Positions 1-6,583 of a stretch of 9,355 nucleotides of DNA are shown piece after piece. A program made the position numbers and the translations under genes. The stretch is taken from positions 1-9,355 of the forward strand of contig DJVN01000282.1 of assembly GCA_002441205.1 (NCBI GenBank). Direction: 5' to 3'. Source of the stretch: Syntrophaceae bacterium UBA6255 (GTDB taxonomy: Bacteria; Desulfobacterota; Syntrophia; Syntrophales; Smithellaceae). Position 1 is the first letter of the stretch. Each line of letters begins with the position of its first letter. Under the pieces are notes generated by a model, which saw only the letters and a program-made list of their open reading frames with translations, had not been told where the DNA came from and did not search any database.

Positions 1-112
1 CTTTACGTTCATCGGGGTTAAGCATCGATAAAAAACCATTTTGCTGCTCACTCGATGATGAACGAACTAAACTTTTTACATAAAAAATGCCAGTACCCTT
101 AAATTTACTCAT
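1..112 (-). CDS. Partial unknown protein, N-terminal 37 codons
   Basis: This reading frame starts with ATG at 112 and runs off the left edge. Its start is well supported: a strong Shine-Dalgarno site (GAGGAG, minus strand, 118-123) lies five bases upstream, and a near-consensus promoter lies about 60 bases further up. The visible protein begins MSKFKGTGIFYVKSLVRSSS and continues with a segment containing LNPDERK. There is no signal peptide or membrane segment in what can be seen. A short basic KGTG opening followed by a helix and an L-x-P-x-x-R segment recalls small uncharacterised proteins of deltaproteobacteria, but 37 residues are too few to name a family. It is separated from the START gene by 194 bases and has its own promoter, so it probably belongs to the next transcription unit. 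I do not recognise a function. Confidence 0.65.
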   Translation of the reverse strand, partial: MSKFKGTGIFYVKSLVRSSSSEQQNGFLSMLNPDERK

Positions 113-117
113 ATCAT

Positions 118-123
118 CTCCTC
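118..123 (-). promoter_or_regulatory. Ribosome binding site of the left-edge gene
   Basis: GAGGAG on the minus strand, five bases before the ATG at 112. It fixes the start of the left-edge gene. The distal arm of an AT-rich inverted repeat (124-151) ends immediately before it. Confidence 0.7.
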
Positions 124-151
124 ATTCATTTAATTTATTTAATTAATGAAT
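124..151 (-). repeat. AT-rich inverted repeat abutting the ribosome binding site
   Basis: ATTCATT at 124-130 and AATGAAT at 145-151 form a perfect 7-bp inverted repeat around a 14-base AT-only loop. It lies in the leader of the left-edge gene and touches its Shine-Dalgarno site. A hairpin here would be weak because six of its seven pairs are A-U, so a temperature-sensitive or accessory role is only a possibility. Confidence 0.3.
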
Positions 152-155
152 AACC

Positions 156-169
156 ACCATTCTGATGGT
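156..169 (-). repeat. Short hairpin at the predicted transcript 5' end
   Basis: ACCAT and ATGGT (156-160 and 165-169) form a 5-bp stem with a 4-base loop. The expected transcription start for the promoter at 174-202 is about 167-168, so the transcript would begin with this hairpin. Hairpins at a 5' end can slow decay. The alternative is an operator half-site pair just downstream of the -10 box. Confidence 0.35.
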
Positions 170-173
170 TCTC

Positions 174-202
174 ATTATAATGATATGTGATCTTAAAATC
201 AA
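174..202 (-). promoter_or_regulatory. Sigma-70 type promoter for the left-edge gene
   Basis: On the minus strand the -35 box is TTGATT (197-202) and the -10 box is a perfect TATAAT (174-179), separated by exactly 17 bases. This is the best promoter match I found between genes in the window. It points toward the left-edge gene, leaving an untranslated leader of about 55 bases. The -35 box lies inside an inverted repeat (197-220), which suggests control by a DNA-binding protein. Confidence 0.65.
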
Positions 203-220
203 GGCGAATTTGTCTTGATT
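197..220. promoter_or_regulatory. Inverted repeat overlapping the -35 box, candidate operator
   Basis: AATCAAG (197-203) and CTTGATT (214-220) form a perfect 7-bp inverted repeat with a 10-base centre. One arm contains the whole -35 hexamer of the promoter at 174-202, so a bound dimer would block RNA polymerase. An alternative is a weak terminator for the START gene, whose stop codon is about 90 bases upstream. On the minus strand the repeat is followed by only four T, which is poor for intrinsic termination. The repeat does not resemble the E. coli FadR operator. Confidence 0.35.
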
Positions 221-306
221 GCTGCTTCCATGTGTTTGCAGACGGCTGTTTACAATAAAGTTTAATTTCAAAGAACTCCTTTACGAATAAGTGAAATTTT
301 ATAATT

Positions 307-1011
307 TTATGGTTTCAAGTCTCCGGTTTTGATAAATTCTTCAATAATTTTAAAATGTCTCGAATTCTTGCCTTCTTCAATATATTTAGGATTTTCGGCG
401 ATTTTCGTCATCTTTTGTAAAGTATTATAAGGGTTAATTTTAATTACTCGATTCGCTATGAATTTGGGAATTCCTTCGCTGAGATCAGGGTCAATCATAT
501 AAGTAACCCTGGTGTGTTCTCGGTCAATCCATTGCAGTGTCCATACAGCACTGAATGAAGGCATTCTCACATATTCCTTGCCGGCATCGTAATTCATTTC
601 TTTCGTTGAATCGACGTAAATCGTAATTTTACCATGTTTATAATCCTGATTTACTGTGCTTTTAAGCACAATATCTCTATCTGTCTTTAAAAGAATATGC
701 TGATGGAACCAGAAGATGACGCCATCATTGTCATCATGTATTTTCAGCAGTTTTGCTTCTGCGCAATCTTCCATCCATTTTGGAAGGTTGGCAACATCTT
801 TAATAACCATGCCGATAGTTTCTATTCTGGCGGGAACAATACAAGAGGCTTTAGCCGCTATATATCCTTTGCCAGGGACGTCGCTTGTGTAAATTTGACA
901 CTGATTTTTAGTGCCGACAAATTTCCACTGATATTTATCAGCAGCAAAAGCAGTTGTGGCCAAAACAAAAATCGTTAATCCTAAAATTGTAATGAAACTC
1001 CTCTTAAACAT
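307..1011 (-). CDS. Exported START-domain lipid-binding protein
   Basis: This 234-residue protein starts with a typical signal peptide: basic MFKR, a hydrophobic stretch to about residue 20, and an AFA/A cleavage site near 23. It should therefore act in the periplasm or outside the cell. The rest matches the length and pattern of bacterial START (Bet v 1-like) domains, with conserved-looking blocks around residues 66-88 (ending PKWMEDCAEAKLL), a central TDRDIV stretch at 110-115, and a C-terminal amphipathic helix region from about 175 to 205. START domains bind hydrophobic ligands such as sterols, phospholipids or fatty acids; the ligand here is unknown. Translation starts at an ideal AAGGAGG site six bases before ATG. 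The gene follows the GntR gene by 79 AT-rich bases that could hold a promoter, but no good -35/-10 pair is visible, so it may be read through from the operon. Confidence 0.8.
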   Translation of the reverse strand: MFKRSFITILGLTIFVLATTAFAADKYQWKFVGTKNQCQIYTSDVPGKGYIAAKASCIVPARIETIGMVIKDVANLPKWMEDCAEAKLLKIHDDNDGVIFWFHQHILLKTDRDIVLKSTVNQDYKHGKITIYVDSTKEMNYDAGKEYVRMPSFSAVWTLQWIDREHTRVTYMIDPDLSEGIPKFIANRVIKINPYNTLQKMTKIAENPKYIEEGKNSRHFKIIEEFIKTGDLKP

Positions 1012-1090
1012 CTAAATCCTCCTTGAAATATTATTTAATTATATTATTCACCCGTCTATAATATAAATTACAAATTAATGTTTTCGCCGG

Positions 1091-1876
1091 TTACATAAGC
1101 GCTGAGCTAACTAACATCTTATCATTTATTTTTACTTCTTTATCCGAATCTCTAAAAAGCAATTTGCGCAGAGTTACGCGGTGATTATCTAGCAATCCGC
1201 GATATTGCTCGATAATTAAAAGTTTATCTGATGTGCCCAAGGTCATAGATGAGCGCATCAAATTTTTTTTCATCTCTATATGTTTTTTTATGCGTTCTTC
1301 ATCCGGGGAAGAATAAAAGATTTCTATCATTTTTTTAAGCAGGGGGCGACAGGTATGAGTTATGAGTATGGCAACAATGTTATTTCCTATCTCCGCGATT
1401 GTTTCCTGGGCTTTGAGCTCCAACTCTATTAAATAATTCCTGTCATGCAAATTCGTAAGCTCTTCATCAAATATGTCCATGATTGTTTTAAATTCACGTG
1501 GTGCAATGCGTTTTGCTGCAAGTTTAAGCATTTCCGGCAGGAAGAAAACCCAAAATTCCCAAATTTCGTCCATGGTGTATGGATCTACCAGCCATTCGTC
1601 ATCCGGCTTATCCGTTGGCAGAAAAAGCATTCTCAAAAAATCGAGACTGGCGCTCTTCAGGTAGTCACGGACATAGATGCCGTCACCCTGCCGGATGGTG
1701 AGCACGTTCATCATTTCCAAATGCTTTAATGCAATCCTCAACGATGCTCTGTCTACAGGAATGTCCTTGACCAGCTGCCGCTCAGAGGGAAGTTTGTCTC
1801 CTGGTTTTAGCTGTCTCCTGAAAAACTGCTTCACCAGTATGCTCATAACACGCTCATATGCTTGCAATGTTTTCAC
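1091..1876 (-). CDS. GntR/FadR-family transcriptional regulator
   Basis: This 261-residue protein is a DNA-binding regulator. Residues 6-70 form the GntR winged helix-turn-helix, with the hallmark LKPGDKLPSERQLV, the recognition-helix region VDRASLRIALKHLE and the wing IRQGDGIYVRD. The remaining 185 residues look all-helical, as in the FadR/FCD effector-binding domains, including an EIWEFWVFFLPEMLKLAAKR helix in the usual position. The metal-binding His residues common in FCD domains are not evident, for example AQETIAEIGNN where FH-x-x-ia-x-x-xgN is usual. The ligand may therefore be an acyl-CoA or another organic effector. The start is GTG inside a GTGA overlap with the TPR stop codon, with AGGA nine bases upstream. 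Starting at Met11 would remove the first helix. Its place in a fatty-acid type operon suggests it controls that operon; this is inference. Confidence 0.85.
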   Translation of the reverse strand: MKTLQAYERVMSILVKQFFRRQLKPGDKLPSERQLVKDIPVDRASLRIALKHLEMMNVLTIRQGDGIYVRDYLKSASLDFLRMLFLPTDKPDDEWLVDPYTMDEIWEFWVFFLPEMLKLAAKRIAPREFKTIMDIFDEELTNLHDRNYLIELELKAQETIAEIGNNIVAILITHTCRPLLKKMIEIFYSSPDEERIKKHIEMKKNLMRSSMTLGTSDKLLIIEQYRGLLDNHRVTLRKLLFRDSDKEVKINDKMLVSSALM

Positions 1877-2505
1877 GTTTTGCCATCCTCATGAAATGTC
1901 GTCGCATCTTGCTGGTCGAGATCAAACGCCTTATCTAAATCAGCGATTGCTTCATCGTAATTGCACATTTTACCGAAAATAACGCCTCGCACATAATAAG
2001 ACATCGCGTGTTTTGGATTAAACTTAATGGCTTTGTTTATATCTGCGATGGCCGGTTTGTGTTTACCGAGTTTATCAAATGCCACCGCCCTGCTGTAATA
2101 AGCCTCAGCGTCTTTCTGGTCGAACTCGATGGCTTTATCATAATCAGCCATGGCCTTATCATAGTCGCCAAGACTCCTGTAAGTATCACCACGTCTAAGA
2201 TAGGCTTCAGTAAATTTTGGACTCAGTTTGATAGCCTTATCATAATCCGCAATCGCCTTATGATCGTTGCCGAGCATATAGTAAACTTTTCCACGCTTAC
2301 TATAAGCATCCGCGTTTTTCGGATTAAGTTTAATGGCTCTATCGCAGTCCTCGATTTCCTGGTCCCAGTTATCAAGATCGCAAAAGATATTTTGACGGCT
2401 ATAATAGACCTCCACGTCTTTCTGATCGAGATCCATCACCTTATTAAATTCATTCAGCGCTTCTTGCCAACGCTTATCAAATCGTCCTGAAATGTTATGT
2501 ATCAC
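1873..2505 (-). CDS. Tetratricopeptide repeat (TPR) protein
   Basis: This 210-residue protein is almost entirely TPR repeats. Five 34-residue units run from about residue 31 to 200, and each shows the A/Y-x-x-RG...LG...AIADYDKAI-x-L/F-x-P/Q-K pattern. A weaker partial unit occupies residues 1-30. TPR arrays form right-handed helical solenoids that bind other proteins. No signal peptide or catalytic domain is visible, so it is probably a cytoplasmic scaffold. It starts with GTG in a GTGA overlap with the stop of the diguanylate cyclase gene, and its own stop overlaps the GTG start of the GntR gene in the same way. A sensory or adaptor role between these two neighbours is attractive but unproven. 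Confidence 0.8.
   Translation of the reverse strand: MIHNISGRFDKRWQEALNEFNKVMDLDQKDVEVYYSRQNIFCDLDNWDQEIEDCDRAIKLNPKNADAYSKRGKVYYMLGNDHKAIADYDKAIKLSPKFTEAYLRRGDTYRSLGDYDKAMADYDKAIEFDQKDAEAYYSRAVAFDKLGKHKPAIADINKAIKFNPKHAMSYYVRGVIFGKMCNYDEAIADLDKAFDLDQQDATTFHEDGKT
1906..2415 (-). repeat. Five tandem 102-base TPR-coding units
   Basis: These 510 bases encode residues 31-200 of the TPR protein as five units of exactly 34 codons with no insertions between them. Units two to four (residues 65-166) are most alike in protein sequence, with YDKAI or NKAI followed by an acidic or basic turn. This suggests growth by internal duplication followed by drift. At DNA level the copies are clearly diverged. 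Confidence 0.7.
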
Positions 2506-3608
2506 ACCGCTATTACCCTGTTTCTGCCCTGATTCTTGCCTTCGTACAGAGCGTTATCGGCACGTTTGATACAGTCTTCAATATTGTCTTCTTTACCCCG
2601 GTACGCGCTCAGGCCAAAGGTCATGGTCACGGGAATCTTTGTGTACTTATATTTGAAAACCGTATTTTCAATTCTTTTCCTGATTCGTTCGGCAACCATT
2701 TGTCCACCGTCAAGGTCAGTCTCCACCAGCATTATAAGAAATTCCTCGCCTCCCCATCGGGAAGGGCAATCAATACCGCGAACCTGGTCCTTAAAAAGAC
2801 TCGCGATCATTTTCAGCACGTAATCACCGCTGTCATGTCCGAAGTTATCGTTTATTCGCTTAAAATGATCAATGTCGCACATAATTAATGTAAAAGGTCT
2901 GCCCTTTCGCAAACAACGCTCCTGCTCATCTTCTATCTTTTCCATGATATCCCTGCGATTGGAAAGTCCGGTCAATGCATCATGCTTGGACGCGTTTTCA
3001 TATTTATCCTTTTCCTGCTGGATATATTTAATCAGCATCTGTTGTGACGATTCATAATAATAAATAATAAATGTCAGAATGAGATAGATAATGCTTGATC
3101 GCACGACCACAAAAGAAGAATACGGTTTTGAAGACAAGAGCGACTCCGGCACGGTCATTAAAACGATGTTCAGTAAGAAAAAAAACAGGCAGAAAGCTAA
3201 TCCCTTTTTATCTCCCAGAACGGAGAAGGATATAGCAGGAAGCACAAACGCCCAATAAAACAATGATATTTCCGTTCGACCGAGAATAGTCGTTATACTG
3301 CAAAAAACGACAGCAATAACACCTACAAGCCAGTAAATAACAAATGCTTTTTCCTGCCGGCGAATATATAAAAGACAGAGCAAAGCAGAAAGAAAACCTA
3401 CACCATCCAGCGCAACAATATTGTAGTGGCCTCGGGAAAGATGATAAAAGGAAAAAGTAAATGTCGCAATTATCATTATCAAAAGGGTTGATACCGCGGA
3501 TATCCTTTTGCGTCTTTCTTCAGGATCAAGCGGCGACGAACTGCCAATCTTAATCAGAAATCGAACAAAACGGGAACTTACAATGTAAACGGGAAATGTG
3601 TTTTTCAT
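2502..3608 (-). CDS. Membrane-bound diguanylate cyclase (GGDEF domain)
   Basis: The protein makes cyclic di-GMP from two GTP. Numbering from the ATG at 3608 (368 residues), about six hydrophobic segments lie near 37-57, 63-83, 89-109, 114-131, 136-153 and 167-184. A short linker leads to a C-terminal GGDEF domain from about 205. The domain has DALTGLSNRR (210-219), CDIDHFKRINDNFGH (244-258), the active-site GGEEF (286-290) and a GKNQGRNRV tail. An RxxD inhibitory site (R277, D280) lies five residues before GGEEF, so product inhibition is expected. The start is uncertain. A TTG at 3629, in a TTGA overlap with the ferredoxin stop, would add seven residues and match the coupled starts of the next two genes. 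Neither start has a clear Shine-Dalgarno site. The membrane part is not a family I can name. Confidence 0.88.
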   Translation of the reverse strand: MKNTFPVYIVSSRFVRFLIKIGSSSPLDPEERRKRISAVSTLLIMIIATFTFSFYHLSRGHYNIVALDGVGFLSALLCLLYIRRQEKAFVIYWLVGVIAVVFCSITTILGRTEISLFYWAFVLPAISFSVLGDKKGLAFCLFFFLLNIVLMTVPESLLSSKPYSSFVVVRSSIIYLILTFIIYYYESSQQMLIKYIQQEKDKYENASKHDALTGLSNRRDIMEKIEDEQERCLRKGRPFTLIMCDIDHFKRINDNFGHDSGDYVLKMIASLFKDQVRGIDCPSRWGGEEFLIMLVETDLDGGQMVAERIRKRIENTVFKYKYTKIPVTMTFGLSAYRGKEDNIEDCIKRADNALYEGKNQGRNRVIAV

Positions 3609-3625
3609 ACAAGTATTTATAAGTA

Positions 3626-4003
3626 TCAATATTTTTTCGGTAATACCATATCCGACGTTTGAGTAAGCCTCTTATAGTAGTATTTCGGGTCAAAATTCCT
3701 CTTAATAGAAATGGCTCCGTGGGGACATGCCGCGCCGCAATCAAAACAGGCGATACAGAGGGTGGCGCCCGTCTTCAAGACATCAACATGCGGCACGCCG
3801 CTTTTGACGGCCTTTCTCATGTCTTTCATTAAGTCCTTTTTAGTAACCTTGTCTGTCACAATGCAACCGCCCGGACATACCTTGACACATATGCCGCACT
3901 GTGTGCATTTCGCGGCATTAAAAAACAGATCCGCCGTTTTCATATGATTCGGGTTGTCGTAGGTCGGCACCCGCCATCTGTCTATCCAACTGAATTTTTT
4001 CAT
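3626..4003 (-). CDS. 2x[4Fe-4S] ferredoxin-type electron carrier
   Basis: This 125-residue protein carries two complete [4Fe-4S] cluster motifs: C33, C36, C39 and C43 (CTQCGICVKVCP), and C83, C86, C89 and C93 (CIACFDCGAACPHG). About 40 residues, partly basic, separate them, which is wider than in minimal bacterial ferredoxins. C47 is an additional cysteine. There is no signal peptide, so it should work in the cytoplasm as an electron carrier. I chose the ATG at 4003 because AGGGGG lies just upstream and it follows the nitroreductase stop by one base; a longer frame from 4054 would overlap that gene by 50 bases without need. The tight spacing suggests it carries electrons to or from the nitroreductase-family protein. 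The partner assignment is inference. Confidence 0.85.
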   Translation of the reverse strand: MKKFSWIDRWRVPTYDNPNHMKTADLFFNAAKCTQCGICVKVCPGGCIVTDKVTKKDLMKDMRKAVKSGVPHVDVLKTGATLCIACFDCGAACPHGAISIKRNFDPKYYYKRLTQTSDMVLPKKY

Positions 4004-4004
4004 A

Positions 4005-4760
4005 TCATTCCCCCTGCTTTTTAACTCTTGGAGCGTCATTCGTTCCTCTTTCATACCATTGGACCAACTGCACCTCGCGCGGCACTATGCCATCCGCTTT
4101 AGGGCTGGGCCAGCCGAATGCTATGCAGTCGTTTAAACGATAGGGATACTTAATGCCGAATTTCTTTCTCCACTTGGGCAGATACATCAGCAACTGAATG
4201 AGGCCGATCCAGCAGCTTCCCGCGCCCATACTGTGCGCGGCCAGCACCATGTTCTGTCCGCAGATACCGATATCCGTCGGCGGAGACGCCACGCCGCGCC
4301 GGTCTTCTACCAGAAGAATCAGCGTAGGCGCTCCGTGAAATACCGGGGTTTTGCCCTGGGCGATTTGTGTCATCAGGCAAAACGGCACGGGATGGAGTTT
4401 ATTTTTCATCAGCCGTATGACCCACTTGACCCAGCTCAAAATATAGAGCCGGCGAAGGATATTTCCTCTTGTGTAATCCAGCAGAAACATAAAAAATCTG
4501 ACGACCTTCTGCGCGTCCTTTTCCATTTCGGCGAGGATTTCCGGGCTGTTGACGACAATGAATTTCCAGGGCTGCATGTTTCCGGCCGACGGCGCGTATC
4601 GGCCGGCTTCGAGAATCCTCTTAATCATGCTGTCCGGCAGGGGTTCTTTTTTAAACGCCCGGATGCTGCGTCTCTCCAGGATGACTTTCTCTACCGGATT
4701 CCACGGCATACCTTCTTTATACTTCCCCAACGGAGACAATGTTTCGTCTTTAGAACTCAT
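4005..4760 (-). CDS. Nitroreductase-family flavoprotein
   Basis: This 251-residue protein belongs to the FMN-dependent nitroreductase fold. It has the N-terminal FMN-phosphate motif ERRSIRAFKKEPLP (29-42), the APSAGNMQPWKFIVV segment (56-70) and the C-terminal glycine-rich helix region PTDIGICGQNMVLAAHSMG (161-179). Family members reduce nitro groups, quinones, enones or flavins, or cleave rings, so the name does not define a substrate. It is longer than the usual 180-220 residues because of a hydrophobic and basic stretch at about 86-130, which may pack against a membrane or partner. A GGAGG site lies four bases before the ATG. It sits 35 bases after the acyl-CoA synthetase and one base before the ferredoxin, so a ferredoxin-linked reductase acting on an acyl-CoA or other pathway intermediate is plausible. 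Confidence 0.82.
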   Translation of the reverse strand: MSSKDETLSPLGKYKEGMPWNPVEKVILERRSIRAFKKEPLPDSMIKRILEAGRYAPSAGNMQPWKFIVVNSPEILAEMEKDAQKVVRFFMFLLDYTRGNILRRLYILSWVKWVIRLMKNKLHPVPFCLMTQIAQGKTPVFHGAPTLILLVEDRRGVASPPTDIGICGQNMVLAAHSMGAGSCWIGLIQLLMYLPKWRKKFGIKYPYRLNDCIAFGWPSPKADGIVPREVQLVQWYERGTNDAPRVKKQGE

Positions 4761-4795
4761 AGGTCCTCCTTACGGTTAATTTGCCGCGTATCTCT

Positions 4796-6499
4796 TTATG
4801 GTGCCACATATTTATTTTTCTGGGCGTCATATGTTCCCGCCACAACACCCAGCTTCTCCAGTTCCTTCTTGATGATTCTTTGTGTTTCTGTCTTGGGAAA
4901 TTCTTTGACGATCTTGACAAAGCGAGGAACGGCAAACTTGGCCAGATCTTCTTTCAGAGTCTCGATCAGATCGGCTTCTTTCAGGGTATGTCCGTCAACC
5001 AGAGAAACGCACGCCATGATTTCATCCTCGGCTAGTTCCGAAGGAACAGCGTACACGGCCGCCTCCAGCACTGAGGGGTGTTTCTGGATTGTATGTTCAA
5101 CTTCGTAAGCGGACACGTTTTCGCCCTTGATGCGCATGAACTCGGCATTGCGTCCGACAAAGTAGAGGTAACCGTTCTTATCACGCCTGACCAGGTCGCC
5201 GGTGTATATCCAGCCGCCTTTCAGCTTATCATTGCCGGCTTTTTCATTTTTAAAATATTCCACTGATTTTTTCTTGCCTTTGGACTCAAAGATAAGTTGG
5301 CCCGGTGTGCCGTCCGGGACATCGTTGCCTTCGTTATCCACTAGCCGGTACACGGTATTGAGGGCGGGTTTGCCGATGGAACCTACCGGAGCGTTTCCTA
5401 TATTCATGATGCTCTTTCCGCCGCCGTCAACGGAGCCGTAAGCTTCATAGATTTTAATGCCGAATCTCTTTTCGAATTTATCCCATTCGTCCACTGGGCA
5501 TGCGGCCGATATCGTAAAACGTACGCAGTTGTCACGGTCATTTTCCTTCGGCGGCTGTTTCATCAGGATGGGAATCATGGCGCCGATGGTATTAAATTCC
5601 GTAACCTTGTACTTGCGCATTTCGTCCCAGAATTTGCTTGCGGAGAATTTTCTGGCCAGCACCACCTTGCAGCCACGGTGCATGGCCTGCGTGACGCACA
5701 GCCAGAGTGCATTGCCGTGGAAAAGAGGGAGGCTGGTGTAGAGAATGTCCGATTTCTTGTACAGTGCATTTGCCGGTATGGAAAGCAGCTTCAAAGTGGT
5801 TTTCCTGTAGCGGTACATTACGCCTTTCGGCAGGCCGGTTGTTCCCGAAGTGTACAGAATGAAGCAGATATCGTCCTTATCATATTTTATATCCGGTTTT
5901 TTTGTAGACTGCCTGTATGCGTCAGCAAGATTCAACATCCCTTTAGGAAGGGGAGATGTCCCTGACTGGGCGGCACGGTTCACGATAACCTTTTTTCTTT
6001 TTTCCACCTTGTCCGCTATTTTATTGTACGCATCGAGAAATTCTTCGTCAATAACGACAAATTCCGCATCGCTGTGGTTTAAAATATAGAGAAGGCTGTC
6101 GCCCCGCAGCGAGGTGTTAATGGGAATCGAATACATCCCCAGTTTCTGTGATCCGATATAAACGTCCAGATACTGCGGACAGTTACCCATGATGATGGCG
6201 ACACCCTTGCTCTTGCCGGCGTCCAGCGTTAGAAGATAATTGGCTACCCTGTTGGCGTTTTCGTCCATCTGCCGGAAGGTAAATTCTTTATCTTCGAAAA
6301 GCAGAAATGTCCTGTCCCCATACTTGCGGGCTTTTTCTTCGATGAGCTCAGACCAGGACATATCTTCCGTGATTTCCTGCGCTTTAATCATACTCTTTAA
6401 ATTCGCCCGGAACGTTCCACGCCCCATCTCATCTTTAAAAAATGTTAATAAACTTTTGGTAATGGAACCTGCAATTCTTAAATTCGCTAACAAATACAT
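4796..6499 (-). CDS. AMP-forming acyl-CoA synthetase (FATP-like)
   Basis: This 567-residue enzyme joins a carboxylic acid to CoA through an acyl-AMP intermediate. Visible motifs, in order, are the ATP-binding YTSGTTGLPKG (216-226), YEAYGSVDGG (351-360), YTGD (432-435) and the hinge region VGRNAEFMRIKGENVSAYEV (448-467). The KGENV-S-x-x-EVE form is typical of fatty acid transport protein/very-long-chain and carnitine-type ligases rather than acetyl-CoA synthetase. The C-terminal motif reads PKTETQRIIKKEL (535-547), with R541 where most family members have the adenylation lysine of GK. Residues 1-50 are an N-terminal addition with an amphipathic character. The start has AGAGG seven bases upstream. 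It lies after the thiolase, across a 180-base spacer with strong hairpins, and its stop is 35 bases before the nitroreductase. It probably activates the substrate of the pathway; chain length is unknown. Confidence 0.88.
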   Translation of the reverse strand: MYLLANLRIAGSITKSLLTFFKDEMGRGTFRANLKSMIKAQEITEDMSWSELIEEKARKYGDRTFLLFEDKEFTFRQMDENANRVANYLLTLDAGKSKGVAIIMGNCPQYLDVYIGSQKLGMYSIPINTSLRGDSLLYILNHSDAEFVVIDEEFLDAYNKIADKVEKRKKVIVNRAAQSGTSPLPKGMLNLADAYRQSTKKPDIKYDKDDICFILYTSGTTGLPKGVMYRYRKTTLKLLSIPANALYKKSDILYTSLPLFHGNALWLCVTQAMHRGCKVVLARKFSASKFWDEMRKYKVTEFNTIGAMIPILMKQPPKENDRDNCVRFTISAACPVDEWDKFEKRFGIKIYEAYGSVDGGGKSIMNIGNAPVGSIGKPALNTVYRLVDNEGNDVPDGTPGQLIFESKGKKKSVEYFKNEKAGNDKLKGGWIYTGDLVRRDKNGYLYFVGRNAEFMRIKGENVSAYEVEHTIQKHPSVLEAAVYAVPSELAEDEIMACVSLVDGHTLKEADLIETLKEDLAKFAVPRFVKIVKEFPKTETQRIIKKELEKLGVVAGTYDAQKNKYVAP

Positions 6500-6541
6500 C
6501 CTCGTACCTCTCTAAATAAATTAATAAATTTCTGAGTAGTC

Positions 6542-6583
6542 AGGAACCCATGGCAGCGACCGCATGCGCTGTCATGGGTTCCT
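6542..6583 (-). repeat. Long stable hairpin between thiolase and ligase genes
   Basis: A 17-bp stem pairs 6542-6558 with 6567-6583 around an 8-base loop. All pairs are canonical except one G-T. It sits in the leader of the acyl-CoA synthetase gene, about 45 bases before the start. No T-run follows it on the minus strand, so it is unlikely to be a complete intrinsic terminator. It may instead protect or set processing of the polycistronic message. With the adjacent small stem at 6584-6598 and the G-run at 6602-6610, it also looks like a short repetitive element. Confidence 0.65.

Noticed and set aside
143..271. A 42-codon minus-strand frame starting with TTG, with AGGAGT just upstream
   Set aside because: It runs straight through the promoter and inverted repeat of the left-edge gene, uses a rare start codon and has no recognisable protein character. 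The Shine-Dalgarno match is probably chance.
2008..2490. Plus-strand open frame of 160 codons with periodic hydrophobic segments
   Set aside because: It mirrors the repeated TPR codons on the other strand; the periodicity comes from the 102-base units, not from a membrane protein.
4004..4054. Longer ferredoxin start inside the nitroreductase gene
   Set aside because: The ATG at 4003 has AGGGGG upstream and a one-base gap to the preceding stop. The extension would create a 50-base overlap and adds no family-conserved sequence.
4233..5108. Long plus-strand open frame of 291 codons
   Set aside because: It is antisense to the nitroreductase gene and the end of the ligase gene, both of which carry clear family motifs. 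Its own translation is Arg/Ser/His-rich with no domain.
6542..6583. Intrinsic terminator between the thiolase and ligase genes
   Set aside because: The stem is strong enough, but neither strand has a T-run directly after it, so complete termination is not supported.
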